A DNA stretch of 64,000 nucleotides, from the NCBI RefSeq assembly GCF_001425685.1, contig NZ_LMCY01000004.1, positions 541-64,540 on the forward strand, written 5' to 3'. A model generated the notes under the pieces. The model saw only the letters and a program-made list of their open reading frames with translations. It ran no database searches and was not told the origin of the DNA. The DNA comes from Massilia sp. Root335. GTDB lineage: Bacteria > Pseudomonadota > Gammaproteobacteria > Burkholderiales > Burkholderiaceae_D. A program made the translations under genes and the position numbers. Shown piece after piece: positions 1 to 9,607 of this stretch (position 1 is its first letter; every line of letters starts with the position of its first letter).

Positions 1-3
1 ATT

Positions 4-1041
4 TCAACTGACGCCGGGCTCCAGCAACGTCACCGTCCGCGATTCCGTATCCAGCCTGCCCCGCACGCCGACGGGAATCGTGAACTGGTTGCGGATATGC
101 CCGAACGAATACCCGGTCACCGCCGGCACCCGCAGCGGCTGCAAATGCACGTCGAGGGTCTCGTCCAGCGTCAGCGACGGCCCGTCGCCCTGCGGTCCGC
201 AGTTCTCGCAGATGCCGATCATGACCGCGGCCGCCTTGTCGAAACCGACCGCCAGATCGAGCTGCGTCATCCAGCGGTCGATGCGGTACGGTTCCTCGTT
301 CACCTCTTCGAGGAACAGCAGGCTGTTCGTAAAATCGGCCGCGTACGGCGTGCCGGCCAGCGCGCTCACGAGCGACAGGTTGCCGCCGATGAGCGGCCCC
401 TCGGCGACGCCCTCGTGCACGGTGCGCGTGGCGTACCACGGCTCGTCCAGCGCGCGCCGGTCGTTATCGGGCGACATCGGGATCGTGTACGACGCCCGCG
501 GCGCCGTCAGCACGGCCAGCAGGTGCTCGGTCGCATAATCGGACGGCGTGCTCGATGCGACCGGGCCGTGGAAGGTCACGAGGCCCGCGTGGCGGTGGAT
601 GGCGAGATGCAGCGCCGTGATGTCCGAATAGCCCAGCAGGACTTTCGGATGCGTGCGGATCAGGCGATAGTCCAGGTGGCGCAGCAGGGAAATGCAGCCG
701 GAGCCGCCGCGGATCGCCCAGATGGCTTTCACTTCAGGATCGCGGAACATCGCGTGCAGGTCGGCGATGCGCGCGGCGACCGTGCCGCCGTAGTTGCCCC
801 AGACGTCGCGCAGGTACGTGCCCGGCCTGGCGCGAAAGCCCAGCGCCTCGATGTGCCGCACCGCCTTCTCGATGGCGGCGTCGCTCGTGTAGCCGCCCGG
901 CGCGACGAGGCCGACGACGTCGCCGCGGACGAGGCGCGGTGGTTTGATCAGTGGTGTCATGGTGGATGCGGACCGCGCGGAGGCGAAGGGCAGCAGCAGC
1001 GCCGCCGCCATCGTCGCGTTGAATCTGCGCCTGCCGTTCAT
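4..1041 (-). CDS. LD-carboxypeptidase (peptidase family S66, LdcA-like), exported
   Basis: A 345-residue S66 peptidase. The family cleaves the L-Lys/mDAP-D-Ala bond of murein tetrapeptides. I see the N-terminal strand ending in LVAPGG (residues 45-50), the conserved RGGSG loop (111-115), and a likely Ser-Glu-His triad: Ser139 in GYSD, Glu245/246 in FLEEVNE and His315 in FGH. The start chosen at 1041 gives an Arg-rich, Tat-like or Sec signal (MNGRRRF, then a hydrophobic stretch ending near SARSA). Classical E. coli LdcA is cytoplasmic, so an exported form suggests periplasmic trimming of muropeptides. Upstream in-frame sequence is rejected because it overlaps the leader region and lacks family similarity. 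It lies 101 bases downstream of the TonB-dependent receptor, on the same strand, so co-transcription is plausible. Confidence 0.88.
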   Translation of the reverse strand: MNGRRRFNATMAAALLLPFASARSASTMTPLIKPPRLVRGDVVGLVAPGGYTSDAAIEKAVRHIEALGFRARPGTYLRDVWGNYGGTVAARIADLHAMFRDPEVKAIWAIRGGSGCISLLRHLDYRLIRTHPKVLLGYSDITALHLAIHRHAGLVTFHGPVASSTPSDYATEHLLAVLTAPRASYTIPMSPDNDRRALDEPWYATRTVHEGVAEGPLIGGNLSLVSALAGTPYAADFTNSLLFLEEVNEEPYRIDRWMTQLDLAVGFDKAAAVMIGICENCGPQGDGPSLTLDETLDVHLQPLRVPAVTGYSFGHIRNQFTIPVGVRGRLDTESRTVTLLEPGVS

Positions 1042-1142
1042 GGGATGAGGTTCAAAGTTAAACGGCCCGCGCCGCGGAAGCTTGTGGCTTCCATGGTCGC
1101 GGGCCGCCGGTACGCCAAGGATACTGGCAATCCGGATACAGG

Positions 1143-3908
1143 TCAGAAGAAGCGGTACTTGACGTCGAAGCTGAGCGAGCGGCCGCGCGGATCGGCCACG
1201 CGCGGGTCCCAGCCGGCGCCCACGACCTCGTCCACGTTGTGCGCCGTGAACGGCGGCTCGCGGTCGAACAGGTTCTGGATGCCGACGGTGACCGTCGTGT
1301 TCTTGATGCCGGTGTACGTCGTCGACAGGCCCCACGTCGTGTAGCTGGCCACGCGCGGGTTGAAGCCGGCCGGCGGCGTGCCCTTGCCGCCGTTCGGCAG
1401 CTCGTCCGCGTAGCCGTCGCGGTACAAGTTACTCAACAGGAAGCCCCACGGGCCCTTGTTCACGCTGAACGTGGCGTTGTGCTTCCAGCGCAGGTACAGG
1501 TCGCGCGTATAAAAATTGCCGACGTATTCGACGTAAGGCTGGCCCTCGAACTCGGCGAATTGATAGCTCTGGGTCCAGGTGCCGTCGAGGGTCGCGTTCC
1601 AGCGCCAGCCGTCCGGCAGGTTGCCGCGGCCGCGCAGGCCGACGTCGGCGCCGCGCGTCTTGAGGCCGGACGCGTTGATCCAGCCGGCGTCGACGTAGGC
1701 GATGGTGCCGTCGCTCGGGTTGCGGTGGATGTACTCGGGCAGCGACGCCTCGTTGGCCAGCACGACTTGCGGCGTGCGGTTCAGGATGCGGTCCTTGATG
1801 TTGATCGCCCAGTAGTCGACCGACGCCGAGAAGTTCTTGCTCGGCTCGACGATGAAGCCCAGCGTGCCCTGCTTCGAGGTCTCCGGACGCAGGCCCGGAT
1901 TGCCGCCGCTGAAATACGGCAGGCGCTCGATCGCGCAGAAGCGCGGGTCGCCCGGGTGGGCCGCGCAGCCGACCGGGTCGTTCACGCCGTTCGGCAATTC
2001 CTGGCTCAGGCGGCCCGAATACAGCTGGGCGAAGCTCGGCGCCAGGAAGCCTTTATTCGCCGAGCCGCGCAGCATCAACCAGCTCGTCGGACGGTAGCTG
2101 AACGCGATCTTCGGGTTCGTCGTCGCGCCGATCAGGCTGTAGTCGTCGCGGCGCAGCGCGAGCTGCAGTTCCAGGTTCTTCATGACCGGGACCACGAGCT
2201 CGGTGTAGATCGCCTTGATGTTGCGGTTGACCGTGTCCTGGTTCGCATTGCCCGGCGCCAGCAGGATCTTCGTGGCGTCGACGTCCTGCGCGAAGCCGTA
2301 GCCCTCGCGGCGCAGGTCGGTGCCGATCGCGCCCTGCAGCGGACCGGCCGGCAGCTGCCAGATTTCGCCCGAGACCGACGCGTTGAACTGCGTCAGCGTC
2401 GTCTTGCCGTGCTGCAGGCGGCCGTAGAATTTGGTCGCTTCCAGCGCCTGCATCGCGGCCGCGCTCTGGCCCTGCGACGGCGCGGCGAACGGGTTCACGA
2501 CGCCGCTGCCCAGCACCTGGTACAGGGCGCTCGTGTAGGCGTAGCCGTCGACGAGGTCGGTCTTGGTGTGGCTCTCGCTGTGCGACAGGTCGATCTTGTA
2601 GTCCCACTTGCCGGCAAAGGTGCCCTCGGCGCCCGTCATCAGGCGCACGGTGTCGGTCGTGTAGTTCTGGGTGCGGTTACCCAGCGGCCAGGCGCGCCAT
2701 TTGTAGATGATCGGTTTCGTCTTGTCGAACGAAGCGATGTACGGCGACAGGTCCTGGTAGTACGGGCCGCCGGCCGGATACGCATTGCCGTTCGCGAGCG
2801 ACGTGGAGATCTGCGTCGGCGTCAGGATCGCCAGCGACGTCGTGTGCGCGCCGACGGCTTCGGCGAACACGCGGTGGTTCGGGTCGATCTGGAACGTGGC
2901 GCGGGCGACGCCGTTGGTGCGCTCCGTCGGCAGTTGCATCACGTAGTCGCCGCCGTAGTCGTAGGCGCAGGAATGCGTCGAGCGCAGCGGCGACGTCACG
3001 TCTTTCCACAGCGCCGTCGCGTACTGCATCATGCCCGGCACGCTGTCGCACTTGCCTTGCAGGCTCAGCAAGCCCGCCTGCAGGTATTTGTTCGGATCGC
3101 CCGGCAGCTGGTAGTTCGCACCCAGCGCCGTGCCGGCGCCCGCCAGCTGGTTGGCGACCGGGGTGCCGGTGGTGTCCGGCGACAGGCCGCGCGCCGGCTG
3201 GAAGCCGTTGGCGAAGGAACGCTGGTGCGAATCGAGTTCGTTGTCGCGGTCGTAGCCGATGGCGGCCATGATGTTGAAGCGGTCGGTGTCCAGGTTGCCG
3301 TGGCCGGCCACGATCTGCAGGCGGCGGGTGGCGCCGCCGCCATGCTGGGTCCAGTTGCCGCTGGCATTCGCCTGCACGCCTTCGAAGTCGGTTTTCAGGA
3401 TGAAGTTGATCACGCCGCCGACGGCATCGGTGCCGTAGATCGCGGACGCGCCATCCTTGAGGATCTCGACGCGCGCGACGGCCGCCAGCGGGACCGTGTT
3501 CAGGTCGACCGCCTTGCCGGACAGGCCGTAGCCGGAAATGCGGCGGCCGTTGATCAGCACCAGCGTGCCAGTCGGGCCGAGGCCGCGCAGCGACGCGAAC
3601 GAACCGCCGCCGCTGACACGGTCGGCATCCGCGCCGAACACGTTATTACCTGAAGTCATATTGTCGGCGCCCGTGCCGTTCGCCGAGATCAGGCGCATCA
3701 GTTGTTCGGCGTTGGTGACGCCCTGCTTGTCCAGCTGGTCGAGCGTGATCGTCTGCACCGGCAGCGCGCCTTCGGTGGCGATGCGCTTGATGCTGGAACC
3801 CGTGATTTCGACACGTGCGATCGGTTTATCGGACTGCACCTGCTGCGCGACAGCCGGTGCGGCGGCGCCGATCAGGGCGATCATGTACGCTAACTTTTTT
3901 AATCTCAC
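1143..3908 (-). CDS. TonB-dependent outer-membrane receptor, substrate unknown
   Basis: A 921-residue TonB-dependent receptor. It has a signal peptide (residues 1-21, ending AVAQ), a TonB-box-like ARVEITGS segment, a plug domain (about 45-170, with LRGLGPTGTLVLINGRR and the DGASAIYGTDAVGGVINF motif) and a beta-barrel ending in the typical terminal aromatic residue (DVKYRFF). The start is GTG at 3908, preceded by a strong AAGGAG Shine-Dalgarno sequence. The receptor would import a substrate too large for porins using TonB energy. The sequence does not say which one; no siderophore synthesis genes are nearby. Its neighbours are an LD-carboxypeptidase and a peptide-binding protein, which makes muropeptides or oligopeptides a reasonable guess, but this is inference only. 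Confidence 0.92.
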   Translation of the reverse strand: MRLKKLAYMIALIGAAAPAVAQQVQSDKPIARVEITGSSIKRIATEGALPVQTITLDQLDKQGVTNAEQLMRLISANGTGADNMTSGNNVFGADADRVSGGGSFASLRGLGPTGTLVLINGRRISGYGLSGKAVDLNTVPLAAVARVEILKDGASAIYGTDAVGGVINFILKTDFEGVQANASGNWTQHGGGATRRLQIVAGHGNLDTDRFNIMAAIGYDRDNELDSHQRSFANGFQPARGLSPDTTGTPVANQLAGAGTALGANYQLPGDPNKYLQAGLLSLQGKCDSVPGMMQYATALWKDVTSPLRSTHSCAYDYGGDYVMQLPTERTNGVARATFQIDPNHRVFAEAVGAHTTSLAILTPTQISTSLANGNAYPAGGPYYQDLSPYIASFDKTKPIIYKWRAWPLGNRTQNYTTDTVRLMTGAEGTFAGKWDYKIDLSHSESHTKTDLVDGYAYTSALYQVLGSGVVNPFAAPSQGQSAAAMQALEATKFYGRLQHGKTTLTQFNASVSGEIWQLPAGPLQGAIGTDLRREGYGFAQDVDATKILLAPGNANQDTVNRNIKAIYTELVVPVMKNLELQLALRRDDYSLIGATTNPKIAFSYRPTSWLMLRGSANKGFLAPSFAQLYSGRLSQELPNGVNDPVGCAAHPGDPRFCAIERLPYFSGGNPGLRPETSKQGTLGFIVEPSKNFSASVDYWAINIKDRILNRTPQVVLANEASLPEYIHRNPSDGTIAYVDAGWINASGLKTRGADVGLRGRGNLPDGWRWNATLDGTWTQSYQFAEFEGQPYVEYVGNFYTRDLYLRWKHNATFSVNKGPWGFLLSNLYRDGYADELPNGGKGTPPAGFNPRVASYTTWGLSTTYTGIKNTTVTVGIQNLFDREPPFTAHNVDEVVGAGWDPRVADPRGRSLSFDVKYRFF

Positions 3909-4066
3909 GTGCCTCTCCTTGGTGCGCTATGTCGATGCGTAATGTCTTTGCATTACGTTATGTCGTCTTCAAAGGTAAGCGCACTGGCGCGCACCCAGCC
4001 AATGAAAATTCCAGAGTTGAGTATAACTACAGGGAATGTTTCACTAGGTTAATCTAGCAAAAACTA

Positions 4067-5875
4067 TCACTTCCCTCTTGCCGCACGTGCTCTTTCCGCA
4101 ACATCGACGTCCAGATAGCGCCATTGCGTGAATTCGACGGGGTGACGTTTGTAGTTTTTGAGCCACGGTTGCCGGATATCGGCCGACAACACATGCGTCA
4201 ACGGCACCCACGGGTTGTAGGCGTGGATCAGCTGGTTCATCTCGAAATACAGCTTCTGCCGCTCGGGACCATCCTTGAGCTTGTGCGCCTGCTCGTAGCG
4301 TTCGTTATAGGCCGGCAGGTTGAAGCGCGCATAGTTGGCGCGGCCCGCGTTCGGGCCGTACAGCAGCTGATAAAAATTGTCACCGTCGGGGAAGTCGGCG
4401 ATCCAGTTGCTCTCGAACATCTGCACCTTGCCGAGGCGCGATGCCTTGATGATTTCCGTCTTTTTATCGGACTTGAACACGACGCGCAGGCCGACGGCGT
4501 TCAGGCATTTGCGCCACAACTCGTCGCGCAGGCGGCCGCCGACCGTCGCTTCGCTGCTCATCTGCAAGGTCAACGGTACCGTGCCGCCGCCCGGCATGGG
4601 CATGCGGCGAAACCCATCCGGGTCGCGCTTGCCGTAGCCGAAGCGGTCCAATAACGCGTTCGCGAGGGCCGGGTCGTAGGGAACGGGACTGCGGTAGTTC
4701 GGGTCGTAGCCGAGCACGCCCGGCGGCAATGGCGACTCGGCCTTGATCGCGAATCCCTGTTTCAGCAGGGCGATGTCCTCGGCGCTGTTGTAGCTGAGCG
4801 AGATGGCCCGGCGCAGCGCCACCTTCTCGTTCGAATAGCCGCCCAGCACCGGATCGTCCATGTTCATCCACATGTAATAGGTCTGCAGCACGGGGAAGCG
4901 ATATAACTGCATGCCGCGCGCGGCCAGGTCCGGTCTCAGCTTGCCGTGGGTAATGACCATATCCGTCATCGACTCCGGCACCTGCTCCAGGTAATCGTAT
5001 TCGCCGTTCAGGAAGCCCAGCATGCGGCCCTGGAATTCTTCCGCGATCTTGACCTCGACGCGGTCCACGCGCGGCAGCTTTTGTCCTTCGAGCGCGCGCG
5101 CGATGGCGCGGTCGGCCGGGTCCGTGGCCGTGTCCACCGTCACGCTGGAGTGGAACACGGACGTCGAGGCCGGATTGGCGACGAGGACGATGCGGTCGCT
5201 GCGCTTCCAGTCCCCCAGCATGAACGGCCCCGTGCCGACGGGATGGTTGCCGGCCTGGCCCGGATACGCCTCGATCACCTCGCGCGCGACGACGCCCGTG
5301 GCCGGCGTGGCGAGATAAAACAGGAAGTTATTGTCCGGCGCGGCGAGGCGGATGCGCAGCGTGTATTTATCGATGGCCTGCAGACCGGGGATATCGGTCG
5401 CGTAACTGAATGCGGCTTTCAGCGCCGCGTCGCCCAGCAGTTTGTCTTCGAACATGAACGACCACGGCGATTTCAGGCTCGGGTCGTACAGGCGCTTGAT
5501 GCTGTAGACGTAGTCCGCCGCCGTCACCTCGCGCGGCGGTCCCTTGAACGCCGGATCGGGCGTGAAGTGCATGCCCCGGCGGATGTGGAATGTGTACGTG
5601 AGGCCGTCGGCGGATACCTCCGGCAGAGCCTGCGCGCCGTCGCCCTGCAGCTTCACGGGCCGCGCGAGATAGTCGTAGCGCAACAGCGGATCGAACAGGT
5701 TTTCCAGCAGGGACAAGGTCGCGATGTCGGAGGCGACGGCCGGGTCGAGGCCCGTTTCGCTCGTCGACAGGAACATGTGCAGGACCTTGGGTGCCGTGCC
5801 CGTGCCCTGGGCGGCGGCGAGCGGCGCGAGAACGGCGAGCAGTAGCGAAGCGAGGAGGGAACGGCGTGTCGGCAT
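4067..5875 (-). CDS. Extracellular solute-binding protein family 5 (oligopeptide ABC type)
   Basis: A 602-residue periplasmic binding protein of the DppA/OppA/MppA superfamily (SBP_bac_5). It carries an N-terminal signal (MPTRRSLLASLLLAVLAPLAAAQ). Typical family segments follow: the LLENLFDPLLRYD region, HIRRGMHFTPDP, LFYLATP, a GTGPFMLGDW motif, and the C-terminal NWIADFPDGDNFYQLLYG block. I chose the start at 5875 because it opens directly on the signal peptide. Family members deliver peptides, murein tripeptide or other solutes to an ABC permease. No permease or ATPase gene is adjacent inside the window, so it appears as an orphan component. It is read in the same direction as the TonB receptor, 158 bases away, and diverges from the next gene across a 243-base intergenic region. 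Confidence 0.9.
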   Translation of the reverse strand: MPTRRSLLASLLLAVLAPLAAAQGTGTAPKVLHMFLSTSETGLDPAVASDIATLSLLENLFDPLLRYDYLARPVKLQGDGAQALPEVSADGLTYTFHIRRGMHFTPDPAFKGPPREVTAADYVYSIKRLYDPSLKSPWSFMFEDKLLGDAALKAAFSYATDIPGLQAIDKYTLRIRLAAPDNNFLFYLATPATGVVAREVIEAYPGQAGNHPVGTGPFMLGDWKRSDRIVLVANPASTSVFHSSVTVDTATDPADRAIARALEGQKLPRVDRVEVKIAEEFQGRMLGFLNGEYDYLEQVPESMTDMVITHGKLRPDLAARGMQLYRFPVLQTYYMWMNMDDPVLGGYSNEKVALRRAISLSYNSAEDIALLKQGFAIKAESPLPPGVLGYDPNYRSPVPYDPALANALLDRFGYGKRDPDGFRRMPMPGGGTVPLTLQMSSEATVGGRLRDELWRKCLNAVGLRVVFKSDKKTEIIKASRLGKVQMFESNWIADFPDGDNFYQLLYGPNAGRANYARFNLPAYNERYEQAHKLKDGPERQKLYFEMNQLIHAYNPWVPLTHVLSADIRQPWLKNYKRHPVEFTQWRYLDVDVAERARAARGK

Positions 5876-6118
5876 GGCGGGGGTCCTGGAAGCGTTGCGT
5901 ATCATAGGCCCAGCCCTTGGACGCAGGCAATACGCGCGGCGGCCGTGCAACGGTGCGGCGGCGCCGACGGCAGAGCAGCCGGCGCCTCCACACATAACTT
6001 TTTTACATAGCCGCACGGCATTCTTTCATCAGCGCAGCTTGCTCTGCGCCTATACTCTCCGCTGCACAATCGAGCTCAGGCCCGAGGCCGGACCCGGCCC
6101 GCCTGAACCAACGACATC

Positions 6119-7357
6119 ATGGCTTTAAATTACATCTGGACCGGCTTCTTCCTCGTCGGCTTCGTTGCGGCCTTGGCCCAATGGATCTTTCTCGGGGATA
6201 CCGAGATTTTCAAGCGCATCATCGACGGCACCTTCGACGCCGCCAAGATGGGCGTGATGGACATCGCCCTGCCGCTGGCCGGCGTGATGACCTTGTGGCT
6301 GGGCATCATGAACATCGGCGAAAAGGCCGGCGTCGTCGGCTGGCTGGCGAAGCTCATTTCTCCGTTCTTTTCGCGCATCTTCCCGGACGTGCCCAAGGAC
6401 CACCCCGCCACCGGCCACATGGTGATGAATTTTTCCGCCAATCTGCTGGGCCTGGACAATGCCGCGACGCCGTTCGGCCTGAAGGCGATGGAGAGCCTGC
6501 AGACGCTGAATCCGAACAAGGACACGGCCAGCAACGCCCAGATCATGTTCCTCGTGCTGCACACATCGGGCCTGACGTTGATCCCGCTCGCGATCATGGC
6601 CCAGCGCGCCATCCTCGGCGCGAAAGACCCGTCCGATATTTTTATTCCGTGCATGATCGCGACCTATGTCGCCACGGTCGCCGGCATCATCGCCGTGTCC
6701 ATCCGCCAGCGCATCAACCTGCTGCACGGCGTCGTGCTCGGCTGGCTGGGCGGCATGACGGCCGCGATCGCCGCGCTGATCTGGTACTTCACGCACTACC
6801 TCACGAAACCGGAAATCGAAACGGTGTCCAAGGTCGCCAGCAACCTGATCCTGTTTTGCATCATCGTCGTGTTCATCGTCGCCGCCCTGCGCAAGGGCGT
6901 CAATGTGTACGAGGCGTTCATCGAAGGCGCCAAGGGCGGCATCCAGACCTCCCTCACGATCATCCCCTACCTCGTCGGCATGCTCGTCGCCATTTCCGTG
7001 ATCCGCAATTCCGGCGTGCTCGGCTACGTCGTGCAGGGCCTCGAATGGCTCATCCGGCTGGCGGGCCTCGACACCGCGTTCACGCCCGCCCTGCCCACCG
7101 CGCTGATGAAGCCGCTGTCCGGCAGCGGATCGCGCGCGCTGATGATCGACGCCATGAAGACGTATGGCGTGGATTCCTTCGTCGGCCGGCTGGCCTGCAT
7201 CTTCCAGGGCTCGGCCGACACCACGTTCTACATCGTCGCGCTGTACTTCGGCTCGGTCGGCGTGCGCAAGACCCGCTATGCGATTTCCTGCGGGCTGATC
7301 GCCGACCTGGCCGGCATCGTCGCGGCGATCGCGGTGGCCTACGTGTTCTTCGGCTAA
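6119..7357 (+). CDS. Fused SpmA/SpmB-like nucleoside-recognition (Gate) membrane protein
   Basis: A 412-residue polytopic inner-membrane protein containing two Gate-type modules. The first half resembles SpmA (GVMTLWLGIMNIGEKAG near residue 57, then the NLLGLDNAATPFGLKAM motif and SNAQIMFLVLHTSG). The second half resembles SpmB (GAKGGIQTSLTIIPYLVGMLVAISVIRNSG, then ALMKPLSGSGSRALM and FQGSADTTFYIVALYFG). The substrate is unknown. In Bacillus the separate spmA and spmB genes lie beside a DD-carboxypeptidase gene and are needed for spore core dehydration. Here the fused gene is followed by a PBP4-type DD-carboxypeptidase only 20 bases downstream, suggesting a two-gene operon. A TATACT hexamer at 6051-6056 may be the -10 element. 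Confidence 0.88.
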   Translation: MALNYIWTGFFLVGFVAALAQWIFLGDTEIFKRIIDGTFDAAKMGVMDIALPLAGVMTLWLGIMNIGEKAGVVGWLAKLISPFFSRIFPDVPKDHPATGHMVMNFSANLLGLDNAATPFGLKAMESLQTLNPNKDTASNAQIMFLVLHTSGLTLIPLAIMAQRAILGAKDPSDIFIPCMIATYVATVAGIIAVSIRQRINLLHGVVLGWLGGMTAAIAALIWYFTHYLTKPEIETVSKVASNLILFCIIVVFIVAALRKGVNVYEAFIEGAKGGIQTSLTIIPYLVGMLVAISVIRNSGVLGYVVQGLEWLIRLAGLDTAFTPALPTALMKPLSGSGSRALMIDAMKTYGVDSFVGRLACIFQGSADTTFYIVALYFGSVGVRKTRYAISCGLIADLAGIVAAIAVAYVFFG

Positions 7358-7377
7358 CGTTTATTTCAAGGACAGGC

Positions 7378-8919
7378 ATGCTTCGTCGTCACGCGCTTAC
7401 TCTCCTTTCCGCCGCGCTGCTGGCCATCGGCAATCCGGCCGCGGCCCAGTTGCAACCGCCGCCGTCACCATCGCCGCCGTCGTCGATGACGACACCGTTG
7501 CCGCTGCCCGTCATGGACGCGCTGCGCACGGCCGCGATTCCCGAAGACGCCGTGAGCGTACTCGTCCTGCGCGGCGACAAGACGGTGCTGGCCCACCTGG
7601 CCGACCGTCCCATGCAGCCGGCGTCGACCATCAAACTCGTCACGACGCTGGTCAGCCTCGAGCAGCTGGGCCCCGCGTTCCGCGGCCGCACGGAGATGCG
7701 CACGACGGGCGAGCTCAAGGGCGACGTGCTGAAAGGCGACCTCGTGCTGCGCGGCGGCGCCGATGCCGACCTCACGACCGAAACGTTGACGACCATGCTG
7801 CGCAGCCTGCGCTACCAGGGCATCCGTACCATCGCCGGCAACCTCGTCGTCGACCGCCAGCTGTTCAATCCGGCCCGCCTCGACCTCGGCGTGCCGCCGT
7901 TCGACGAATCGCCGGAAGCGTATTACAACGTCGCGCCCGATGCCGTCTTCGCCAACCGCAACATGCTGCAACTGGACCTGCGCTCGACGCCGCGCACCGA
8001 TGGCCGGGCCGCGACGCGCGTGCGCGTGGCGATGCAGCCCGAACTCGACGGCGTGACCGTCGAATCGGACTTGAAGCTCGTCGACAGCGCCTGCCAGGCG
8101 TGGGAAGACGGCTGGCAGACGCCGGAAGCCGTGCCGCGCGCGGGCGGCGGCGTCAAGGTCGTGCTGCACGGGACCTTTCCGAAAAACTGCGTGGCCAGCG
8201 AGTCGATCAACGTGATCGACCGCCAGGAATACGTCGCCCGCCTCGTGCGCCGCATCTGGAAGACGCTGGGCGGCACCCTCGCCGGCACCGCCGTCGAAGG
8301 CGCCACGCCGCCCGATGCGCGCCTGCTGGCCGAGCACGTCTCGCGCGCGCTGCCGGAAATCGTCCGCGACACCAACAAGCCCTCCGACAACACCCTGGCG
8401 CGCCTGCTCTTCCTGAGCCTGGGCGCGCTCGAGCCTGACCCCGTGCTGGGCAGCCGTCCGCAACCGGACACCGCCGCGACGGCGCCGACGCTCGTGCGCA
8501 GCGAGGCGACTGTGCGCACCTGGATGCGTGCGCACGGCATCGACGACACCGGTCTCGTGCTGGAAAACGGCGCAGGCCTGTCGCGCACCGAGCGCATCAC
8601 ACCCATCCAGATGGCAGGCCTCCTGCAGGCCGGCCTGCGCAGCAACTGGGCGCCGGAATTCCTGGCCAGCATTCCCATCGCGGGCGTGGACGGCACGATG
8701 CGCCGGCGCCTGCATGACAGCCCGGCCGCCAGCCACGCCCGCCTGAAGACGGGCACGCTGTCGAACGTCGTGGCGCTGGCCGGCTATGTGCAGGATGCGG
8801 ACGGCAGGCAATGCGTGCTCGTCGCCTACGTCAACAGTGACCGGGTCGGCAACGGGCGTGGACGGGCCGTGCTCGACGCGCTCGTCGATTGGGTGGCGCG
8901 CCTGGACGGCACGCCGTAA
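7378..8919 (+). CDS. dacB: D-alanyl-D-alanine carboxypeptidase/endopeptidase, PBP4 family (S13)
   Basis: A 513-residue class C penicillin-binding protein that removes terminal D-Ala or cleaves D-Ala-mDAP cross-links in the periplasm. All three active-site motifs are visible: SxxK as STIK (Ser83 to Lys86), SxN as SDN (in NKPSDNTLARLL) and KTG (in RLKTGTLSNV). The N-terminus is a signal peptide ending near PAAAQ, followed by a proline/serine-rich linker. The large insertion between SxxK and SxN typical of PBP4 is present. The ATG at 7378 follows an AAGGACAG ribosome site and lies 20 bases after the Gate protein stop. The gene is convergent with the next lipoprotein gene, leaving one base between the stops. 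Confidence 0.93.
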   Translation: MLRRHALTLLSAALLAIGNPAAAQLQPPPSPSPPSSMTTPLPLPVMDALRTAAIPEDAVSVLVLRGDKTVLAHLADRPMQPASTIKLVTTLVSLEQLGPAFRGRTEMRTTGELKGDVLKGDLVLRGGADADLTTETLTTMLRSLRYQGIRTIAGNLVVDRQLFNPARLDLGVPPFDESPEAYYNVAPDAVFANRNMLQLDLRSTPRTDGRAATRVRVAMQPELDGVTVESDLKLVDSACQAWEDGWQTPEAVPRAGGGVKVVLHGTFPKNCVASESINVIDRQEYVARLVRRIWKTLGGTLAGTAVEGATPPDARLLAEHVSRALPEIVRDTNKPSDNTLARLLFLSLGALEPDPVLGSRPQPDTAATAPTLVRSEATVRTWMRAHGIDDTGLVLENGAGLSRTERITPIQMAGLLQAGLRSNWAPEFLASIPIAGVDGTMRRRLHDSPAASHARLKTGTLSNVVALAGYVQDADGRQCVLVAYVNSDRVGNGRGRAVLDALVDWVARLDGTP

Positions 8920-8920
8920 C

Positions 8921-9607
8921 TCACGGTTTGCTGGGCTCGCCGGCTCCCGCGCCCACCGTTCCCGTCTGCGCCGCGGCAAGCGGTACATCGCCCCCTTCCA
9001 TCCACGGCGTACCCGGCAGGTTCGGTTTTGCTTCCACGAGCGACACCTGCGCCCTGGTATTCGTGCGGATCGCGCGCACGATGTCCAGCATCGTGTTTTC
9101 CGTGAATTTTTCCGGCGTGCCGAACATCATGCCGCCCACCCGGCGCGGCCAGGACAGCCAGCCGCCGTCCGGCTTCGTGAAGACGGCGTACATGTCGAGG
9201 TGGTAGCCGTTCTTGTACGGGAACAGGCAGGCGACCATGTTCATGTTGTCGCCGCCGCGCACGTGCGGGGCGGCCTTGGCGGTCCAGGCCGCTCCTTCGC
9301 AGCTGGGGCTCTTGTCGACGGCGGTGCCCGGCGCGGCGCTCGCGGGATCGGCCATCCTGAAGTGGCCGGGCAGGTCGGTCACTTCGACGGCCGGCGTCGC
9401 GATGGAGACGTCCTTCACGTTGCGGCCGATGCCGTCGGTGGCGGCGCGGGCCACGGCCTGGGCCGCGGCGTCGGTCTTGATGTCGAATACGCGGTAGTAC
9501 TCGACCGTGGTGTCGCGCGACGCAAACCGGCTGCCGCTATCGGTGCTGCAGCCGGCCAGCACGGCCATCGTACACAGCGCAAAACAGGACAACAACGAGC
9601 TCTTCAT
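8921..9607 (-). CDS. Hypothetical lipoprotein
   Basis: A 228-residue predicted lipoprotein. The signal peptide ends in the lipobox LAGC with Cys20. The mature part contains no family I can name. It begins with a short polar region (STDSGSRFASRD) followed by alternating hydrophobic segments and a central GLY/PRO-poor domain (VEVTDLPGHFRMADP, NMNMVACLFPYKNGYHLDMYAVF). The pattern suggests a compact alpha/beta periplasmic domain tethered to a membrane. An AAGGAGATAAG ribosome site precedes the ATG. It is monocistronic and convergent with dacB. Role unknown. Confidence 0.8.
   Translation of the reverse strand: MKSSLLSCFALCTMAVLAGCSTDSGSRFASRDTTVEYYRVFDIKTDAAAQAVARAATDGIGRNVKDVSIATPAVEVTDLPGHFRMADPASAAPGTAVDKSPSCEGAAWTAKAAPHVRGGDNMNMVACLFPYKNGYHLDMYAVFTKPDGGWLSWPRRVGGMMFGTPEKFTENTMLDIVRAIRTNTRAQVSLVEAKPNLPGTPWMEGGDVPLAAAQTGTVGAGAGEPSKP

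Noticed and set aside
111..118. Cys in the RGGSGC loop of the LD-carboxypeptidase as a changed nucleophile (protein residues)
   Set aside because: In this family the catalytic Ser lies in the GYSD motif, which is intact here; the RGG loop is not the nucleophile.
1239..3653. A plus-strand open frame of about 800 codons
   Set aside because: It lies wholly opposite the TonB receptor gene, its translation is Arg/Ala/Val-rich with no family motif, and the opposite strand has a clear receptor. Typical GC-rich shadow frame.
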